Positions 7,894 through 17,687 of a DNA stretch of 64,000 nucleotides are shown here, in pieces. The stretch lies in NCBI RefSeq assembly GCF_003475325.1, contig NZ_QRQC01000007.1, positions 34,560-98,559 on the forward strand, given 5' to 3'. The position numbers were made by a program, and so were the translations under genes. Position 1 is the first letter of the stretch. Every line of letters starts with the position of its first letter. Under the pieces are notes generated by a model. That model was not told the origin of the DNA. It ran no database searches and was given only the letters and a program-made list of their open reading frames with translations. The stretch is from Collinsella sp. AF33-16 (GTDB taxonomy: Bacteria > Actinomycetota > Coriobacteriia > Coriobacteriales > Coriobacteriaceae).

Positions 7894-9282
7894 ATGATAA
7901 AAATTGCCAAGTTTGGCGGCTCGTCGGTCGCCGACGCCGAACACTTTAAGAAGATCAAGGCCATCGTCGATGCCGACCCGGCCCGCCGTTTTGTGGTGGT
8001 TTCTGCCTGCGGTCGCCGCTTTAAGGGCGACACCAAGGTGACCGACCTGCTCTACCTGGTTAACGCGCACGTTAAGTACCACGTGTCGTGCGAGGAGCTG
8101 CTCGAGGACATTGGGCAGCGCTATTTTGATATCGCTGACGAGCTGGAGCTCACCTATCCCATCCGCGAGGAGTTCGCGGCCTTTGCCGAGCGTGCCCGCT
8201 CGGGTGGCTACTCCACCGAGGAGCTCGTGAGCCGTGGCGAGTGCTTCACCGCTCGCCTGATGGCCGAGTACCTGGGCCTGCCGTTCCTGGACGCCGCGAC
8301 GGTCGTTGCGTTCCATCACGACGGTACGCTCAGCATGAACCGCACCTCCGAGCTGGTGCAGGAGTACGGTCAGCAGGGTGGCTTTGTCATGCCCGGTTTC
8401 TACGGCGCGACGCGTGAGGGCCAGATCAAGCTGCTCGACCGTGGTGGCGGCGATATTTCCGGCTCGATTCTGGCTAAGTGCCTGGGCGCCGACCTTTACG
8501 AGAACTGGACCGACGTCTCGGGCTTCTACTCTGCCGACCCGCGCATCGTACCCGAGGCTCAGCCCATTGCGCGCGTTACCTACGAGGAGCTGCGCGAGCT
8601 TTCGTACATGGGTGCAAGCGTCCTGCACGAGGAGGCCGTGTTCCCCGTGCGCGAGGCCGGTATTCCGCTAGTCATCAAGAACACCAACGCGCCGCAGGAC
8701 CCCGGCACCATCATTAGCGAGACGGCCGACGAGGGCGAGGCGGAGCCCATCATTACCGGCGTGACCGGCAAGCGCGGCTTTGTCGCCATCAACGTGGCCC
8801 GCGACCGCACCAAGCCCCGTGTCGGCTTTATGCGCCGCGCGCTTTCGGTCTTCGAGCGCTATGACGTCTCCGTCGAGCACATGCCCACCGGTGTCGACCG
8901 CTTTGGCGCCGTGGTGCAGGAGCAGGACGTGCACGATTCGCTGTACTCGCTCGTGGGCGACATTCAGCAGGAGGTCGAGCCGCTCGAGATCGAGGTTGTC
9001 GAGGGCCTGGCGCTTATCGCTACCGTTGGCCGCAACCTGCGCGGTCGCGCCGGCATCTCTGGCCACCTGTTTGGCATGCTTGGCCAGGCGGGCGTGAGCG
9101 TGCGTATGATTTCGCAGAGCTGCGACGAGATCAACATCATCATCGGCGTGGAGGAGAAGGACTTCGATCTGGCGATCCAGACCATTTACCGTGCCTTCTC
9201 CGATGAAAACGGCATTGTGAAGGTCTCCGACCTGGAGGCTCCCGCGCCGGCCGATCCCATCCAGGCCGCGCTCAAAAAGTAG
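7894..9282 (+). CDS. lysC: Aspartate kinase
   Basis: Monofunctional aspartokinase of 462 residues, the first step from aspartate to lysine, methionine and threonine. KIAKFGGSSVAD is the kinase N-terminal motif, LLDRGGGDISGS the catalytic core, and WTDVSGFYSADPRIV the nucleotide loop. Two ACT domains occupy roughly residues 300-450, ending in RMISQSCDEINIIIGV, the usual site of end-product feedback. AGAAAGG precedes the ATG. I saw no lysine riboswitch or attenuator in the short leader. Confidence 0.95.
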   Translation: MIKIAKFGGSSVADAEHFKKIKAIVDADPARRFVVVSACGRRFKGDTKVTDLLYLVNAHVKYHVSCEELLEDIGQRYFDIADELELTYPIREEFAAFAERARSGGYSTEELVSRGECFTARLMAEYLGLPFLDAATVVAFHHDGTLSMNRTSELVQEYGQQGGFVMPGFYGATREGQIKLLDRGGGDISGSILAKCLGADLYENWTDVSGFYSADPRIVPEAQPIARVTYEELRELSYMGASVLHEEAVFPVREAGIPLVIKNTNAPQDPGTIISETADEGEAEPIITGVTGKRGFVAINVARDRTKPRVGFMRRALSVFERYDVSVEHMPTGVDRFGAVVQEQDVHDSLYSLVGDIQQEVEPLEIEVVEGLALIATVGRNLRGRAGISGHLFGMLGQAGVSVRMISQSCDEINIIIGVEEKDFDLAIQTIYRAFSDENGIVKVSDLEAPAPADPIQAALKK

Positions 9283-9455
9283 CGACTGCTCGGTGGATTT
9301 TTGGGTCATGTCTCAAAAATCTACGGCGGGGCGTTTCGTTTCGGTTTCGTTTCGACGGGGCGGATTTCGTGCCCGCCCCGTTCTTGTATACACTGGCAAC
9401 AATAATCGGCCTGCTTGGCGTGCGGGCAAAAGCCATAACCTTTAAAGGGGGAAGC

Positions 9456-10481
9456 ATGAAACAGTACACGGTTGCTATTTTGGGCGCGACGGGAGCTGTG
9501 GGCACCCAGATGCTCGAGTGCCTCAACGAGCAGGAGTTTCCGGTCGGTAAGCTCAAGCTGCTGGCGAGCGCGCGCTCTGCGGGCAAGACCGTTGAGTTCC
9601 GCGGCGAGCAGATCGTGATCGAGGAAGCTTGCCCCGAGGCCTTTGAGGGCTGCGACATCGTGCTCGGCGCTGCCGGCGACGATATCGCCAAGGAGCTGCT
9701 GCCCGAGGCCGTCAAGCGCGGCGCCGTCGTGGTCGACAACAGTCACGCCTTCCGCATGGATCCCGAAGTGCCGCTGGTTGTGCCTGAGATCAATGCCGAC
9801 GACATCAAGTGGCATCACGGCCTTATCGCCAACCCCAACTGCGCGACCATCATCGGCCTGGTTCCCACCTGGCCGCTGCATCAGCTCGCCGGCGTGAAGC
9901 GCATGATCGTCTCGACGTATCAGGCTGCTTCGGGTGCCGGCGCTCCCGGCATGGCCGAGCTCGAGGCTCAGCTGGCCGCCCTGGGCCGTGGCGAGGAGAT
10001 TCCCGAGCCGCGCGCATTTGCCGCCCAGCTCGCGAGCAACCTGATTCCGCAGATTGGCGGCGTCAAGGAGGAGGGCTTTACCTCCGAGGAGATGAAGCTG
10101 CAAAACGAGGGTCGCAAGATTATGCATCTGCCCGAGCTGCGCGTGAACTGCACCTGCGTGCGCGTGCCCGTGCTGCGCTCGCACTCCGAGAGCATTACGC
10201 TCGAGTTCGAGCGTGACATCACGGTTGAGGAGGCTCGTGCTGCGCTGGCTGCCGCTCCCGGCGTCAAGCTGGTTGACGACATGAGCGCCGAGGATGCGCA
10301 CGATCGCTTCCCCATGCCGATGGATACGTCCGACCAGGACCTGATCTGGGTCGGTCGTGTGCGTCGCGACATCTCGAACCCCGAGGCCGCGCGTGGCATC
10401 ACCTTCTGGTGCTGCGGCGACCAAATCCGTAAGGGCGCGGCAACCAACGCCGTCCAGATCGCTAAGCTGCTCTGCGAGTAG
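9456..10481 (+). CDS. asd: Aspartate-semialdehyde dehydrogenase
   Basis: NADPH-dependent enzyme of 341 residues that follows aspartokinase in the pathway. ILGATGAVGTQML binds NADP, NPNCATIIG carries the catalytic cysteine, and RVPVLRSHSE carries the catalytic histidine region. The ATG at 9456 is preceded by AAAGGGGGAAG; upstream codons from 9369 are open but lack a site. It is 173 bp downstream of lysC on the same strand and probably shares control with it. Confidence 0.95.
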   Translation: MKQYTVAILGATGAVGTQMLECLNEQEFPVGKLKLLASARSAGKTVEFRGEQIVIEEACPEAFEGCDIVLGAAGDDIAKELLPEAVKRGAVVVDNSHAFRMDPEVPLVVPEINADDIKWHHGLIANPNCATIIGLVPTWPLHQLAGVKRMIVSTYQAASGAGAPGMAELEAQLAALGRGEEIPEPRAFAAQLASNLIPQIGGVKEEGFTSEEMKLQNEGRKIMHLPELRVNCTCVRVPVLRSHSESITLEFERDITVEEARAALAAAPGVKLVDDMSAEDAHDRFPMPMDTSDQDLIWVGRVRRDISNPEAARGITFWCCGDQIRKGAATNAVQIAKLLCE

Positions 10482-10495
10482 CGGTGGACCTGTCC

Positions 10496-10625
10496 GGCGG
10501 GGGCCGGGCTTAGTTTTCAGAACGTCCTCGACCATGTGTGGCGCCTTGTCCTGCTCCTTCGGAGCCGCGGACAAGGCGCCACACTGGTCTGCGGAGTGTT
10601 CTGAAAACTAAGCCCGGCCCCCGCC
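10496..10625. repeat. Long nested palindrome, CGTCCTC/TGCGGA family, copy C
   Basis: Perfect 27-bp outer arms (10496-10522 and 10599-10625) and a perfect 16-bp inner stem (10536-10551 with 10569-10584) capped by GCTCC TTC GGAGC (10553-10565). The internal loop carries CGTCCTC (10523-10529) opposite TGCGGA (10590-10595), joined by a locus-specific helix GACCA/TGGTC. It follows asd. Arms are unrelated to those of copies A and B, and the tip hairpin matches copy B. Confidence 0.9.
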
Positions 10626-10777
10626 TGCGGTGACGCTGCTGCGAGTGGCCTGCGATGGGGTCGTTGTTGGTTGGGGCCGCTGGGCTGATGTGGGGGAACG
10701 TGGTTGTTGCGGGCCCTGGTCCCGGCGGCGGCCTCGGCGCTTTGCGCCTGCCGCCTTTGGGGACTGCGGAGCGCGGC

Positions 10778-10881
10778 CGGCAGCTGCGGCGCTGTCGCGC
10801 CTGCTGCCTGCGGGGACTTTGGGGTCGTGCGGCAGCTGCGGCGCTGTCGCGCCTGCTGCCTTGGGTGACTTTGGGGTCGAT
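10778..10881. repeat. Two 52-bp tandem repeats before the ogt-like gene
   Basis: Two nearly identical 52-bp units start with CGGCAGCTGCGGCGCTG at 10778 and 10830. A decayed third unit appears upstream near 10749. They lie in a GC-rich, coding-free stretch between palindrome C and the ogt-like gene. Function unknown. Confidence 0.8.
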
Positions 10882-10938
10882 TGAGGTTGTCTGCACAATT
10901 CGCGGTATTATGTTGCGAAGTTTTGAAAGGAGCCGCTG

Positions 10939-11517
10939 GTGGTCACGACGACGTTTGCCTCGCCTTTGGGCGAAATCTTGCTTGCCGCTGATGGCCGCGG
11001 TCTGACGGGGCTTTGGTTTGAGGGACAGGAGCATTTTGGCTCCACGCTTCTCCGGGAAGACTCCGAACATGTTGAAGGCGCTGACGCGGTTTCCGGTACC
11101 GGTGGGATGTCTCCGGTGAGTCCGGTAAATGGTGCGGCCTCTTCGGTGCTTGAGCGTTCCTGGGCTTGGCTGAATGCTTATTTTGCAGGGCAGGAACCTC
11201 GGTTTACGCCGCCGTTGCATATGATCGGTACGGCGTTCCAGCGCGAGGTTTGGTTTGAGCTGCTTTCTATCCCACGTGGCGAAGTCGCTACATATGGCGA
11301 GATTGCCCAGCGTATTGCGGCTCGACATCGTGTGCCGGGAAATGAGGCGCCCGTCGTGTCTCCTCGTGCGGTGGGGGCTGCGGTTGCGCGTAATCCCATT
11401 TCGATAATCGTGCCGTGCCATCGCGTGGTCGCGGCCGACGGATCGCTCAACGGATATGCCGGCGGGCTTGATCGCAAGGAGTGGCTGCTTCGGCTTGAGG
11501 GCGCGTACGAGGACTAA
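10939..11517 (+). CDS. ogt: Methylated-DNA-protein cysteine methyltransferase
   Basis: Suicide repair protein of 192 residues that takes alkyl groups from O6-alkylguanine onto its own cysteine. The active site is IIVPCHRVVAADGSLNGYAGG near residue 155. The recognition-helix region reads RGEVATYGEIAQRIAARH. About 15-20 extra residues (GTGGMSPVSPVNGA) sit in the N-terminal part, making it longer than most relatives. Translation starts at GTG 10939, with AAGGAG at 10927-10932; no ATG fits. Confidence 0.9.
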   Translation: MVTTTFASPLGEILLAADGRGLTGLWFEGQEHFGSTLLREDSEHVEGADAVSGTGGMSPVSPVNGAASSVLERSWAWLNAYFAGQEPRFTPPLHMIGTAFQREVWFELLSIPRGEVATYGEIAQRIAARHRVPGNEAPVVSPRAVGAAVARNPISIIVPCHRVVAADGSLNGYAGGLDRKEWLLRLEGAYED

Positions 11518-11557
11518 CGTTCGGGCACTTTGCATAGCCAGGACGCCATGAAAGAAT

Positions 11558-11697
11558 GGGACGCGCTTTCCGAATGGAGGCCCGGGCGGAAACCACGTCC
11601 CGGAATTCCGTTTTAAAGCGGGACACGCTTTCCGAATGGCGTCCCAAGCGGAAACCACGTCCCGGAATACAGCCTCAGAGTGGGACGCCGTTTCCGG
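11558..11697. repeat. 62-bp tandem repeats between ogt and the ClC gene
   Basis: Units start with GGGAC at 11558, 11620 and 11682, an exact 62-bp period; the third is partial. Each unit has GGGAC-GCTTTCCG on one side and CGGAAACCACGTCCC on the other, so each can fold as a hairpin. The array occupies the gap between two convergent gene ends and may serve both as a 3' end. Confidence 0.85.
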
Positions 11698-11723
11698 TTG
11701 AGACCACCTGCTTGAGCATCTTT

Positions 11724-12959
11724 CTACGCTCGCTTTTGCAGTGCATAGATCGATTTGTCCATGTTGAACAGGTAAGCCACGACGCAGACAATAAAGAAAA
11801 TCGGCAGATTGCCAAAGCCAAAGACCTCGCAGCCAATAAGGATGGGCGCGAGCAGCGTGTTGGTGGCGCTGCCAAAGACGGCGGCATAACCCAGCGCGGC
11901 GCAGAGCTCGACGGGCATGCCGAGAATCCCGGCGAGCATGACACCCAGACTGGCCCCGATGGAGAACAGCGGCGTCACCTCGCCACCCTGATAACCTGCG
12001 GCAAGCGTGGCGATGGTGAGTGCGAATTTGAGCGCCCAGTCCCAAGGCATGATGGCGATCTTGCCTTCACCGTTGAGCGCCGCTGATATCAGGTTGGTGC
12101 CAAGTCCGCAGTATCGCCCCTGCCACAGTGCGAACAGGATCGCCGACAGCGCAAGGCCCATAACGGCAACGCGCATGTAAGGGTTGGGGAGCAGCCGCGC
12201 TGCAAGGGTCTTGGCATGGGCAAGGCACCAGGCAAAAGCTCCACCTACCATACCAAACGCGATACCCAACAGCGCCAGCCGCTCAAGACCGGGGAGGTCA
12301 AGCGCATATGAGGCGACAACGGCGACCTCAAACTTCTCGAGTCCCAAGGCGCCGGAAGTCATGCTTGCGGCGAGCGAGGCTGCGAGTGCGGGAAGCAACG
12401 CACGGTATTCCAAGCGTCCTGCGACCAGTACTTCGATGGCAAAGACCGTGGCGGCGAGAGGCGTTCGAAAGAGTCCGGCAAAGCCGGCGGCCATGCCAAT
12501 AAGCAAAAACGTGTTGCCGGGGTCTCGGAAAGGCAGGCGTCGGCCGATCCAATGTGAGACGGTTGCGCCGATCTGCACGGCCACGCCCTCGCGTCCCGCA
12601 CTGCCGCCAAAGAGGTGCGTCCCCCACGTGCTCAGCATAATGAGCGGCACCAAACGCGGGGAGATGGCTTTCTCGCGTCCGTGGCCCACGTCGAAGACCA
12701 GACTCATGCCGCGGTCGGTGCCCTTGCCCCAAGTGCGGTAGGCAAACACGATGGCAAGGCCCATAAGAGCGAGGAAGGGAAGGAGCAGCGTGATGTGCTC
12801 GTCGCGGAAGGCGCCGATTGCCAGGAGCACACGACCAAAAAAGGCACAGATGGCGCCAACGATAACGCCGATAGGGATTCCGACGGCGCCCATGAGCACG
12901 AGACCGCTATAGGTGTTGACCAGGCGTTTGATTCTGCTCGAAGCGCTGCTTTCTGACAT
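11724..12959 (-). CDS. ClC family chloride channel or antiporter
   Basis: Polytopic membrane protein of 411 residues. The ClC selectivity motif is visible as FGGSAGREGVAVQIG, with the later GYQGGEVTPLF region and about ten hydrophobic helices. It moves chloride or fluoride across the inner membrane; the family contains both channels and H+ antiporters and I cannot tell which from sequence alone. No C-terminal CBS domains are present. I prefer ATG 12959, with GGAAAG 8 nt upstream; GTG 12974 is an alternative. Confidence 0.88.
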   Translation of the reverse strand: MSESSASSRIKRLVNTYSGLVLMGAVGIPIGVIVGAICAFFGRVLLAIGAFRDEHITLLLPFLALMGLAIVFAYRTWGKGTDRGMSLVFDVGHGREKAISPRLVPLIMLSTWGTHLFGGSAGREGVAVQIGATVSHWIGRRLPFRDPGNTFLLIGMAAGFAGLFRTPLAATVFAIEVLVAGRLEYRALLPALAASLAASMTSGALGLEKFEVAVVASYALDLPGLERLALLGIAFGMVGGAFAWCLAHAKTLAARLLPNPYMRVAVMGLALSAILFALWQGRYCGLGTNLISAALNGEGKIAIMPWDWALKFALTIATLAAGYQGGEVTPLFSIGASLGVMLAGILGMPVELCAALGYAAVFGSATNTLLAPILIGCEVFGFGNLPIFFIVCVVAYLFNMDKSIYALQKRA

Positions 12960-13144
12960 TTTGCTTTCCGACACTTGCTCTCTTGATAGAAAAAGAGCTG
13001 GAGTTGCGCATCGTTGAGAGGCTTTCCAGCTTTAGCAAAACAAACTTATAAGATGCGACGGGCCGCGTCAAGATAATTACCGGACGGCCTAGGAGGCGGC
13101 TGGTTGGCTGGCTTAAAACCTAGCGCGTGAAATGACGCCCCACG

Positions 13145-13783
13145 CTATTCAGCGCGCTTGATAGGATGACGAACCACAGTCTTAAGTTTCTCCGGTGCAC
13201 ATTTGCGTGGATCGGAGAGATAGATTTCGTGATGTAAACGGGTGTCTGAGAAGTCGGGGGCATAGCCCTGTTCGGTCGCGTATTCATGCATGGCGTCTAC
13301 GGTTGTCGGCTCGCTGTCATAGGGTCCGGTATGCATGCACTGAACGCAGAGACCCTCATCAACTTTAAGCAGCTCAACAGCGGTAAAGTCTAGTTTCTTT
13401 TTGGCCGTGGCTTCAGCGACTGCCCAGTCAAAATCATCTCGGCTGACGAAATCGGGCAGGCGGATGCACGAGATAAAGTTGAAATCGTCCTTGCGTACAT
13501 AATCGATGTCGCCGCTCGGGGAGTCTTGCCACCAGAAACCCTCGAGCGGCGGTACCACAAAGTCGAAATAGCCCTCGATGCTCCTTGGGCCTTTCTTCGA
13601 CATCTTGACGGTATAGGCGATGCCGTAAAGTAGCGGCAGGGCGTTTTGATACTCGCCACCTTCGGTATTTGGGTCGCCCTTTCCGCGAACGGCAACGTAG
13701 TTCATAGGCGGGACAGTTACGATGCTCGGCTTGCTTGCAGGTTTGTAGAGCTCCTTGCATTCCTTCTTAAAGTCGAACGCCAT
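13145..13783 (-). CDS. GyrI-like small-molecule-binding domain protein
   Basis: Single-domain protein of 212 residues. The layout VPPMNYVAVRGKGDPN followed by a two-repeat SHS2-type fold with CIRLPDFVSRDDF and CMHTGPYDSEPTTVDAMHEY matches the GyrI-like/SOUL-type ligand-binding family found in AraC/MerR regulators and in E. coli SbmC. There is no DNA-binding domain. GAAAGG precedes the ATG. A LexA-like palindrome lies 57 bp upstream (13840-13853), so DNA damage control is possible; E. coli SbmC is also an SOS gene. Confidence 0.8.
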   Translation of the reverse strand: MAFDFKKECKELYKPASKPSIVTVPPMNYVAVRGKGDPNTEGGEYQNALPLLYGIAYTVKMSKKGPRSIEGYFDFVVPPLEGFWWQDSPSGDIDYVRKDDFNFISCIRLPDFVSRDDFDWAVAEATAKKKLDFTAVELLKVDEGLCVQCMHTGPYDSEPTTVDAMHEYATEQGYAPDFSDTRLHHEIYLSDPRKCAPEKLKTVVRHPIKRAE

Positions 13784-13839
13784 GTTGGCCGCCTTTCTGC
13801 GTATTGGCCTGCTTAGATAGTTGAATCATATCATAGAAA

Positions 13840-13853
13840 CGAACAGCTGTTCG
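13840..13853. promoter_or_regulatory. LexA-type SOS box before the GyrI-like gene
   Basis: CGAACAGCTGTTCG is a perfect 14-bp palindrome that fits the Gram-positive LexA consensus CGAACNNNNGTTCG. On the minus strand it lies just upstream of TATGAT (13835-13830), a fair -10 box, so a bound repressor would block the promoter of the gene starting at 13783. Assignment to LexA is inference from the consensus. Confidence 0.55.
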
Positions 13854-13971
13854 AATTATTTGGCTGACAGATTGAGATGCGTGCGTTGTGCTTGGCGGTC
13901 GGCCTGACCCCGTCGATGATTTCTCGGCCTCCCCGGCGCCTCATCTATAGCTGCCGTTTCCCCCATATAAA

Positions 13972-14006
13972 ACCTGCCAAAATAAACCTGTCCCTTTTTG
14001 GTAGGT
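13972..14006. repeat. GGGACAG-core hairpin, copy 2 (minus orientation)
   Basis: ACCTGCCAAAA (13972-13982) and TTTTGGTAGGT (13996-14006), one mismatch, flank TAAACCTGTCCCT. This is the inverse of the copy at 17528-17562; the two bracket the ABC exporter genes. Confidence 0.85.
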
Positions 14007-14055
14007 GGGAAATGGGTAATACTAAAGAGTTATCCGACCAGATGGGAATTAATCG

Positions 14056-14757
<702 letters not shown>

Positions 14758-14762
14758 CGCCC

Positions 14763-17528
14763 ATGGACCAGGACCGCCAAAACAGCCAGCGCCGCGACGC
14801 GCAGAACACGGAGCGCGAGCAGGATTTTACGACCTACCGCACCGCCCAAAGCTCAAACGACATGGTGCCGATGGTTTTTCGCCGTAGCATCTACCGCACA
14901 ATCCGAGGCAGTCTTAAGCGCTTCTTATCCATCGTCGTAATCACGGCGCTCGGCGTGAGCGTGATGTGCGGCCTCAAGGCGGGTTGCGAGGATCTGTGCG
15001 ATTCGGTCGATGCCTATTTTGACCAGCAGAATGTTTATGACATCAACGTGCAGTCGACCTATGGTCTGACCGATGACGATCTTGCTGCGATCCAAGAGGT
15101 CGATGGCGTCGAGACGGCCGAGGGCATCTACACCGAGACTGCCTACACCGCCGTGGGCACAACGCGCGAGCGCGTGGTTGTCCAGAGCCTTTCCAGGGAG
15201 AATATCGATCAACCGGTGCTGTTGAGCGGCGATTTGCCCGAGTGTGCCGGCGAGGTCGCGGTGACCTCACGTTTTTTGAAGGCTTCGGGCAAGAAAATCG
15301 GCGATACGGTGAGCTTTGCCGCCAACGATGCGAGCTCGTCGAACCAAAGCGCCAAGGACCAGTTTGCCGATGGGGACTACACCATCACGGCAGAGGTTCT
15401 CGATCCCACCGACGTGAGCTCCGACTCGACGGTCAACGCCTTCCGTGCTGCTTCGACTGCGGACTACAAGTTCTACGTGAGCGAGGATGCCGCGACATCT
15501 TCTTCCTACTCCGCTGTCCACGTGGTCGTCGAGGGAGCCAAGAGCCTCAACTCCTATTCGGATGCCTACTCGGCAAAGATCAATGAGGTCAAGGGCAATA
15601 TCGAGAAGATCCGCGAGGAGCGTGAGAAGGCGCGCACTCAGGAGCTGACGGTCGACACACCGGCGAGCTTGGACGCGGCTGAGCGTCAGGCGAATATGGT
15701 CTTTGGGATCGAGCAGGACAACATCAATCGCATGGCCGAGGGCAGCGACGAGCGTGCGCAGGCGCAAGCCGACCTGGACCAGCGCCGCGCCGCCGCCGAC
15801 CAGCAGTTTGCCGATGCCCGCGCCGAGCTCTCTGACCTGGGCGAATGCACCTGGTACATCCAGGACCGCGGCAATATCGCAAGCTACTCGAGCGTCGAGA
15901 GCGATAGTTCTTCGATCGAGGCCATCGCCACGGTGTTCCCGTTCATCTTCTTTATCGTCGCCGTGCTTATCAGCCTCACCACCGCCACCCGCATGGTCGA
16001 GGAGGAGCGCACGCTTATTGGCCTGTACAAGGCGCTCGGCTATTCACGCGGGCGTATCCTGTCCAAATATGTGGACTACTCGCTGTGGGCGTGTCTGATC
16101 GGTGGCGTGCTCGGCAATATCATCGGATTTGTGGGTCTGCCGCTGTTCTTGTTTACGGTGTTCGACGACATGTACTCGCTGCCCCAGATGCTACTTTCGT
16201 ACGACATCGTGTCCTCGATCGTTTCGGTGGCGCTGTTTGCCGTGGGCGTGGTGGGAGCCACGATTATCGCCTGCCGCCACGAGATGGCCGAGACCCCTGC
16301 CTCGCTCATGCGTCCCAAGGCTCCGCCCGCCGGCTCGCGCATCCTGCTCGAGCGTATCGGATTTATCTGGCGCCGCATGGGCTTCTTAAACAAGGTGGCG
16401 GCGCGTAACCTGTTCCGCTACAAAAAGCGCGCCTTTATGACCATCTTTGGCATTGCGGGCTGCACGGCGCTTGTGATTTGCGGTATGGGCATCCGTGATA
16501 CGTCGGTCGCGCTGTCGCCCAAGCAGTACGGGCACATCACACGCTACGATTTGCTGGCGGTCGCCAATCCCGATGATTTTTCGCAGACGTGCGCGGCGTT
16601 GGATGAGCGCAGTGCAGCCAAGGATTCCAACGTGACCGTGACTTCGACGCTGCCGATTATGACCGACAACGTTACCTTTACATTCGGCGGAAAGAGCGAG
16701 ACCGTGCAGCTGATCGTGGTGCCCGATGACCGCACGAACGACCTGGATGACTACGTGCGCCTAGAGGACGAGTCCAAAGAGCCGCTGTCTTTGCGTGACG
16801 GAGACGTGTATCTGAGTAAGAGTTCACAGCTGGTGCTGGGGATTCAGCCGGGCGATACGGCATACGTCCAGGATTCGTCGCTCAATGTTGCCAAGGTCAA
16901 AGTCAGTGACATTTCGCTTAACTATCTTGGCAACACGCTTTACATGACGCAGGGCACCTATGAGCGCGCGTTCGGTCGAAGCGCACGCCTCAACGGCGTC
17001 TTTGTGCTGCTTAAGGGCTCGTCGGCCGACCAGATTGCGTTTAGCAAGAAGCTTAAGAGCGACGGTTGGCTCACCATCTCGAGCACGGCCGAACATTGGC
17101 AGAACTACGAGGCGAACTTTGCGATCATCAATTCGGTCGTGGTGCTCGTGACTTTTATGGCGGCATGCCTGTCGTTTGTGGTGGTGTTTACGCTGTCCAA
17201 CACGAATATCTCCGAGCGCGAACGCGAGCTGGCGACCATCAAGGTGCTGGGCTTCCGCCGTGGCGAGGTGCACCATTACGTCAACAAGGAGACGTTGATC
17301 CTCACGGCAATTGGCGCCGCGCTGGGCGTGCCACTGGGCGGCTTGCTGGCCGAGAGTTTTACGTACATTTTGCAGATGCCGTCGCTGTACTTTGACGTCG
17401 AAGTCGAGCCGCTAAGCTACGTGCTCGCCGTGGTGCTTTCCTTTGGCTTTACGTTTATCGTCAACCTAGCCACCAATCGTACCCTCAACAAGATCGACAT
17501 GGTCGGCGCCCTCAAGAGCGCCGAGTGA
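14763..17528 (+). CDS. FtsX-like ABC transporter permease
   Basis: Membrane protein of 921 residues with two FtsX-type permease domains. The first membrane helix is near residue 45 (SIVVITALGVSVMCGL), followed by a roughly 300-residue extracytoplasmic region with a coiled-coil part (EREKARTQEL onward), then helices around residues 395-520, a second extracytoplasmic domain and a terminal helix block. EEERTLIGLYKALGYSRG and ERERELATIKVLGFRRGEV are the two coupling-helix motifs. Six bases separate the ATPase stop codon from ATG 14763. Substrate unknown; lipid, peptide or antibiotic export are the family options. Confidence 0.88.
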   Translation: MDQDRQNSQRRDAQNTEREQDFTTYRTAQSSNDMVPMVFRRSIYRTIRGSLKRFLSIVVITALGVSVMCGLKAGCEDLCDSVDAYFDQQNVYDINVQSTYGLTDDDLAAIQEVDGVETAEGIYTETAYTAVGTTRERVVVQSLSRENIDQPVLLSGDLPECAGEVAVTSRFLKASGKKIGDTVSFAANDASSSNQSAKDQFADGDYTITAEVLDPTDVSSDSTVNAFRAASTADYKFYVSEDAATSSSYSAVHVVVEGAKSLNSYSDAYSAKINEVKGNIEKIREEREKARTQELTVDTPASLDAAERQANMVFGIEQDNINRMAEGSDERAQAQADLDQRRAAADQQFADARAELSDLGECTWYIQDRGNIASYSSVESDSSSIEAIATVFPFIFFIVAVLISLTTATRMVEEERTLIGLYKALGYSRGRILSKYVDYSLWACLIGGVLGNIIGFVGLPLFLFTVFDDMYSLPQMLLSYDIVSSIVSVALFAVGVVGATIIACRHEMAETPASLMRPKAPPAGSRILLERIGFIWRRMGFLNKVAARNLFRYKKRAFMTIFGIAGCTALVICGMGIRDTSVALSPKQYGHITRYDLLAVANPDDFSQTCAALDERSAAKDSNVTVTSTLPIMTDNVTFTFGGKSETVQLIVVPDDRTNDLDDYVRLEDESKEPLSLRDGDVYLSKSSQLVLGIQPGDTAYVQDSSLNVAKVKVSDISLNYLGNTLYMTQGTYERAFGRSARLNGVFVLLKGSSADQIAFSKKLKSDGWLTISSTAEHWQNYEANFAIINSVVVLVTFMAACLSFVVVFTLSNTNISERERELATIKVLGFRRGEVHHYVNKETLILTAIGAALGVPLGGLLAESFTYILQMPSLYFDVEVEPLSYVLAVVLSFGFTFIVNLATNRTLNKIDMVGALKSAE

Positions 17529-17562
17529 CCTGCCAAAAAGGGACAGGTTTATTTTGGCAGGT
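17528..17562. repeat. GGGACAG-core hairpin, copy 3
   Basis: ACCTGCCAAAA (17528-17538) and TTTTGGCAGGT (17552-17562) flank AGGGACAGGTTTA. It begins on the last base of the permease stop codon and is inverted relative to the copy before the ATPase. Confidence 0.9.
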
Positions 17563-17687
17563 TTTATCTGCGCAAACGCCGGGCACCTACGAGCGACCCG
17601 GCGTTTGTTGCTTTGCTATCTTTTGCCCGCAGGCGTGGATGAGAGGCTTTCTTTAGCCTTCGAGATTGGGCTTGAATGGGTCGTATG

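Noticed and set aside
10510..12045. Open frame of 511 codons on the minus strand
   Set aside because: It runs through a palindrome, two tandem-repeat arrays and antisense to the alkyltransferase gene, with no motif.
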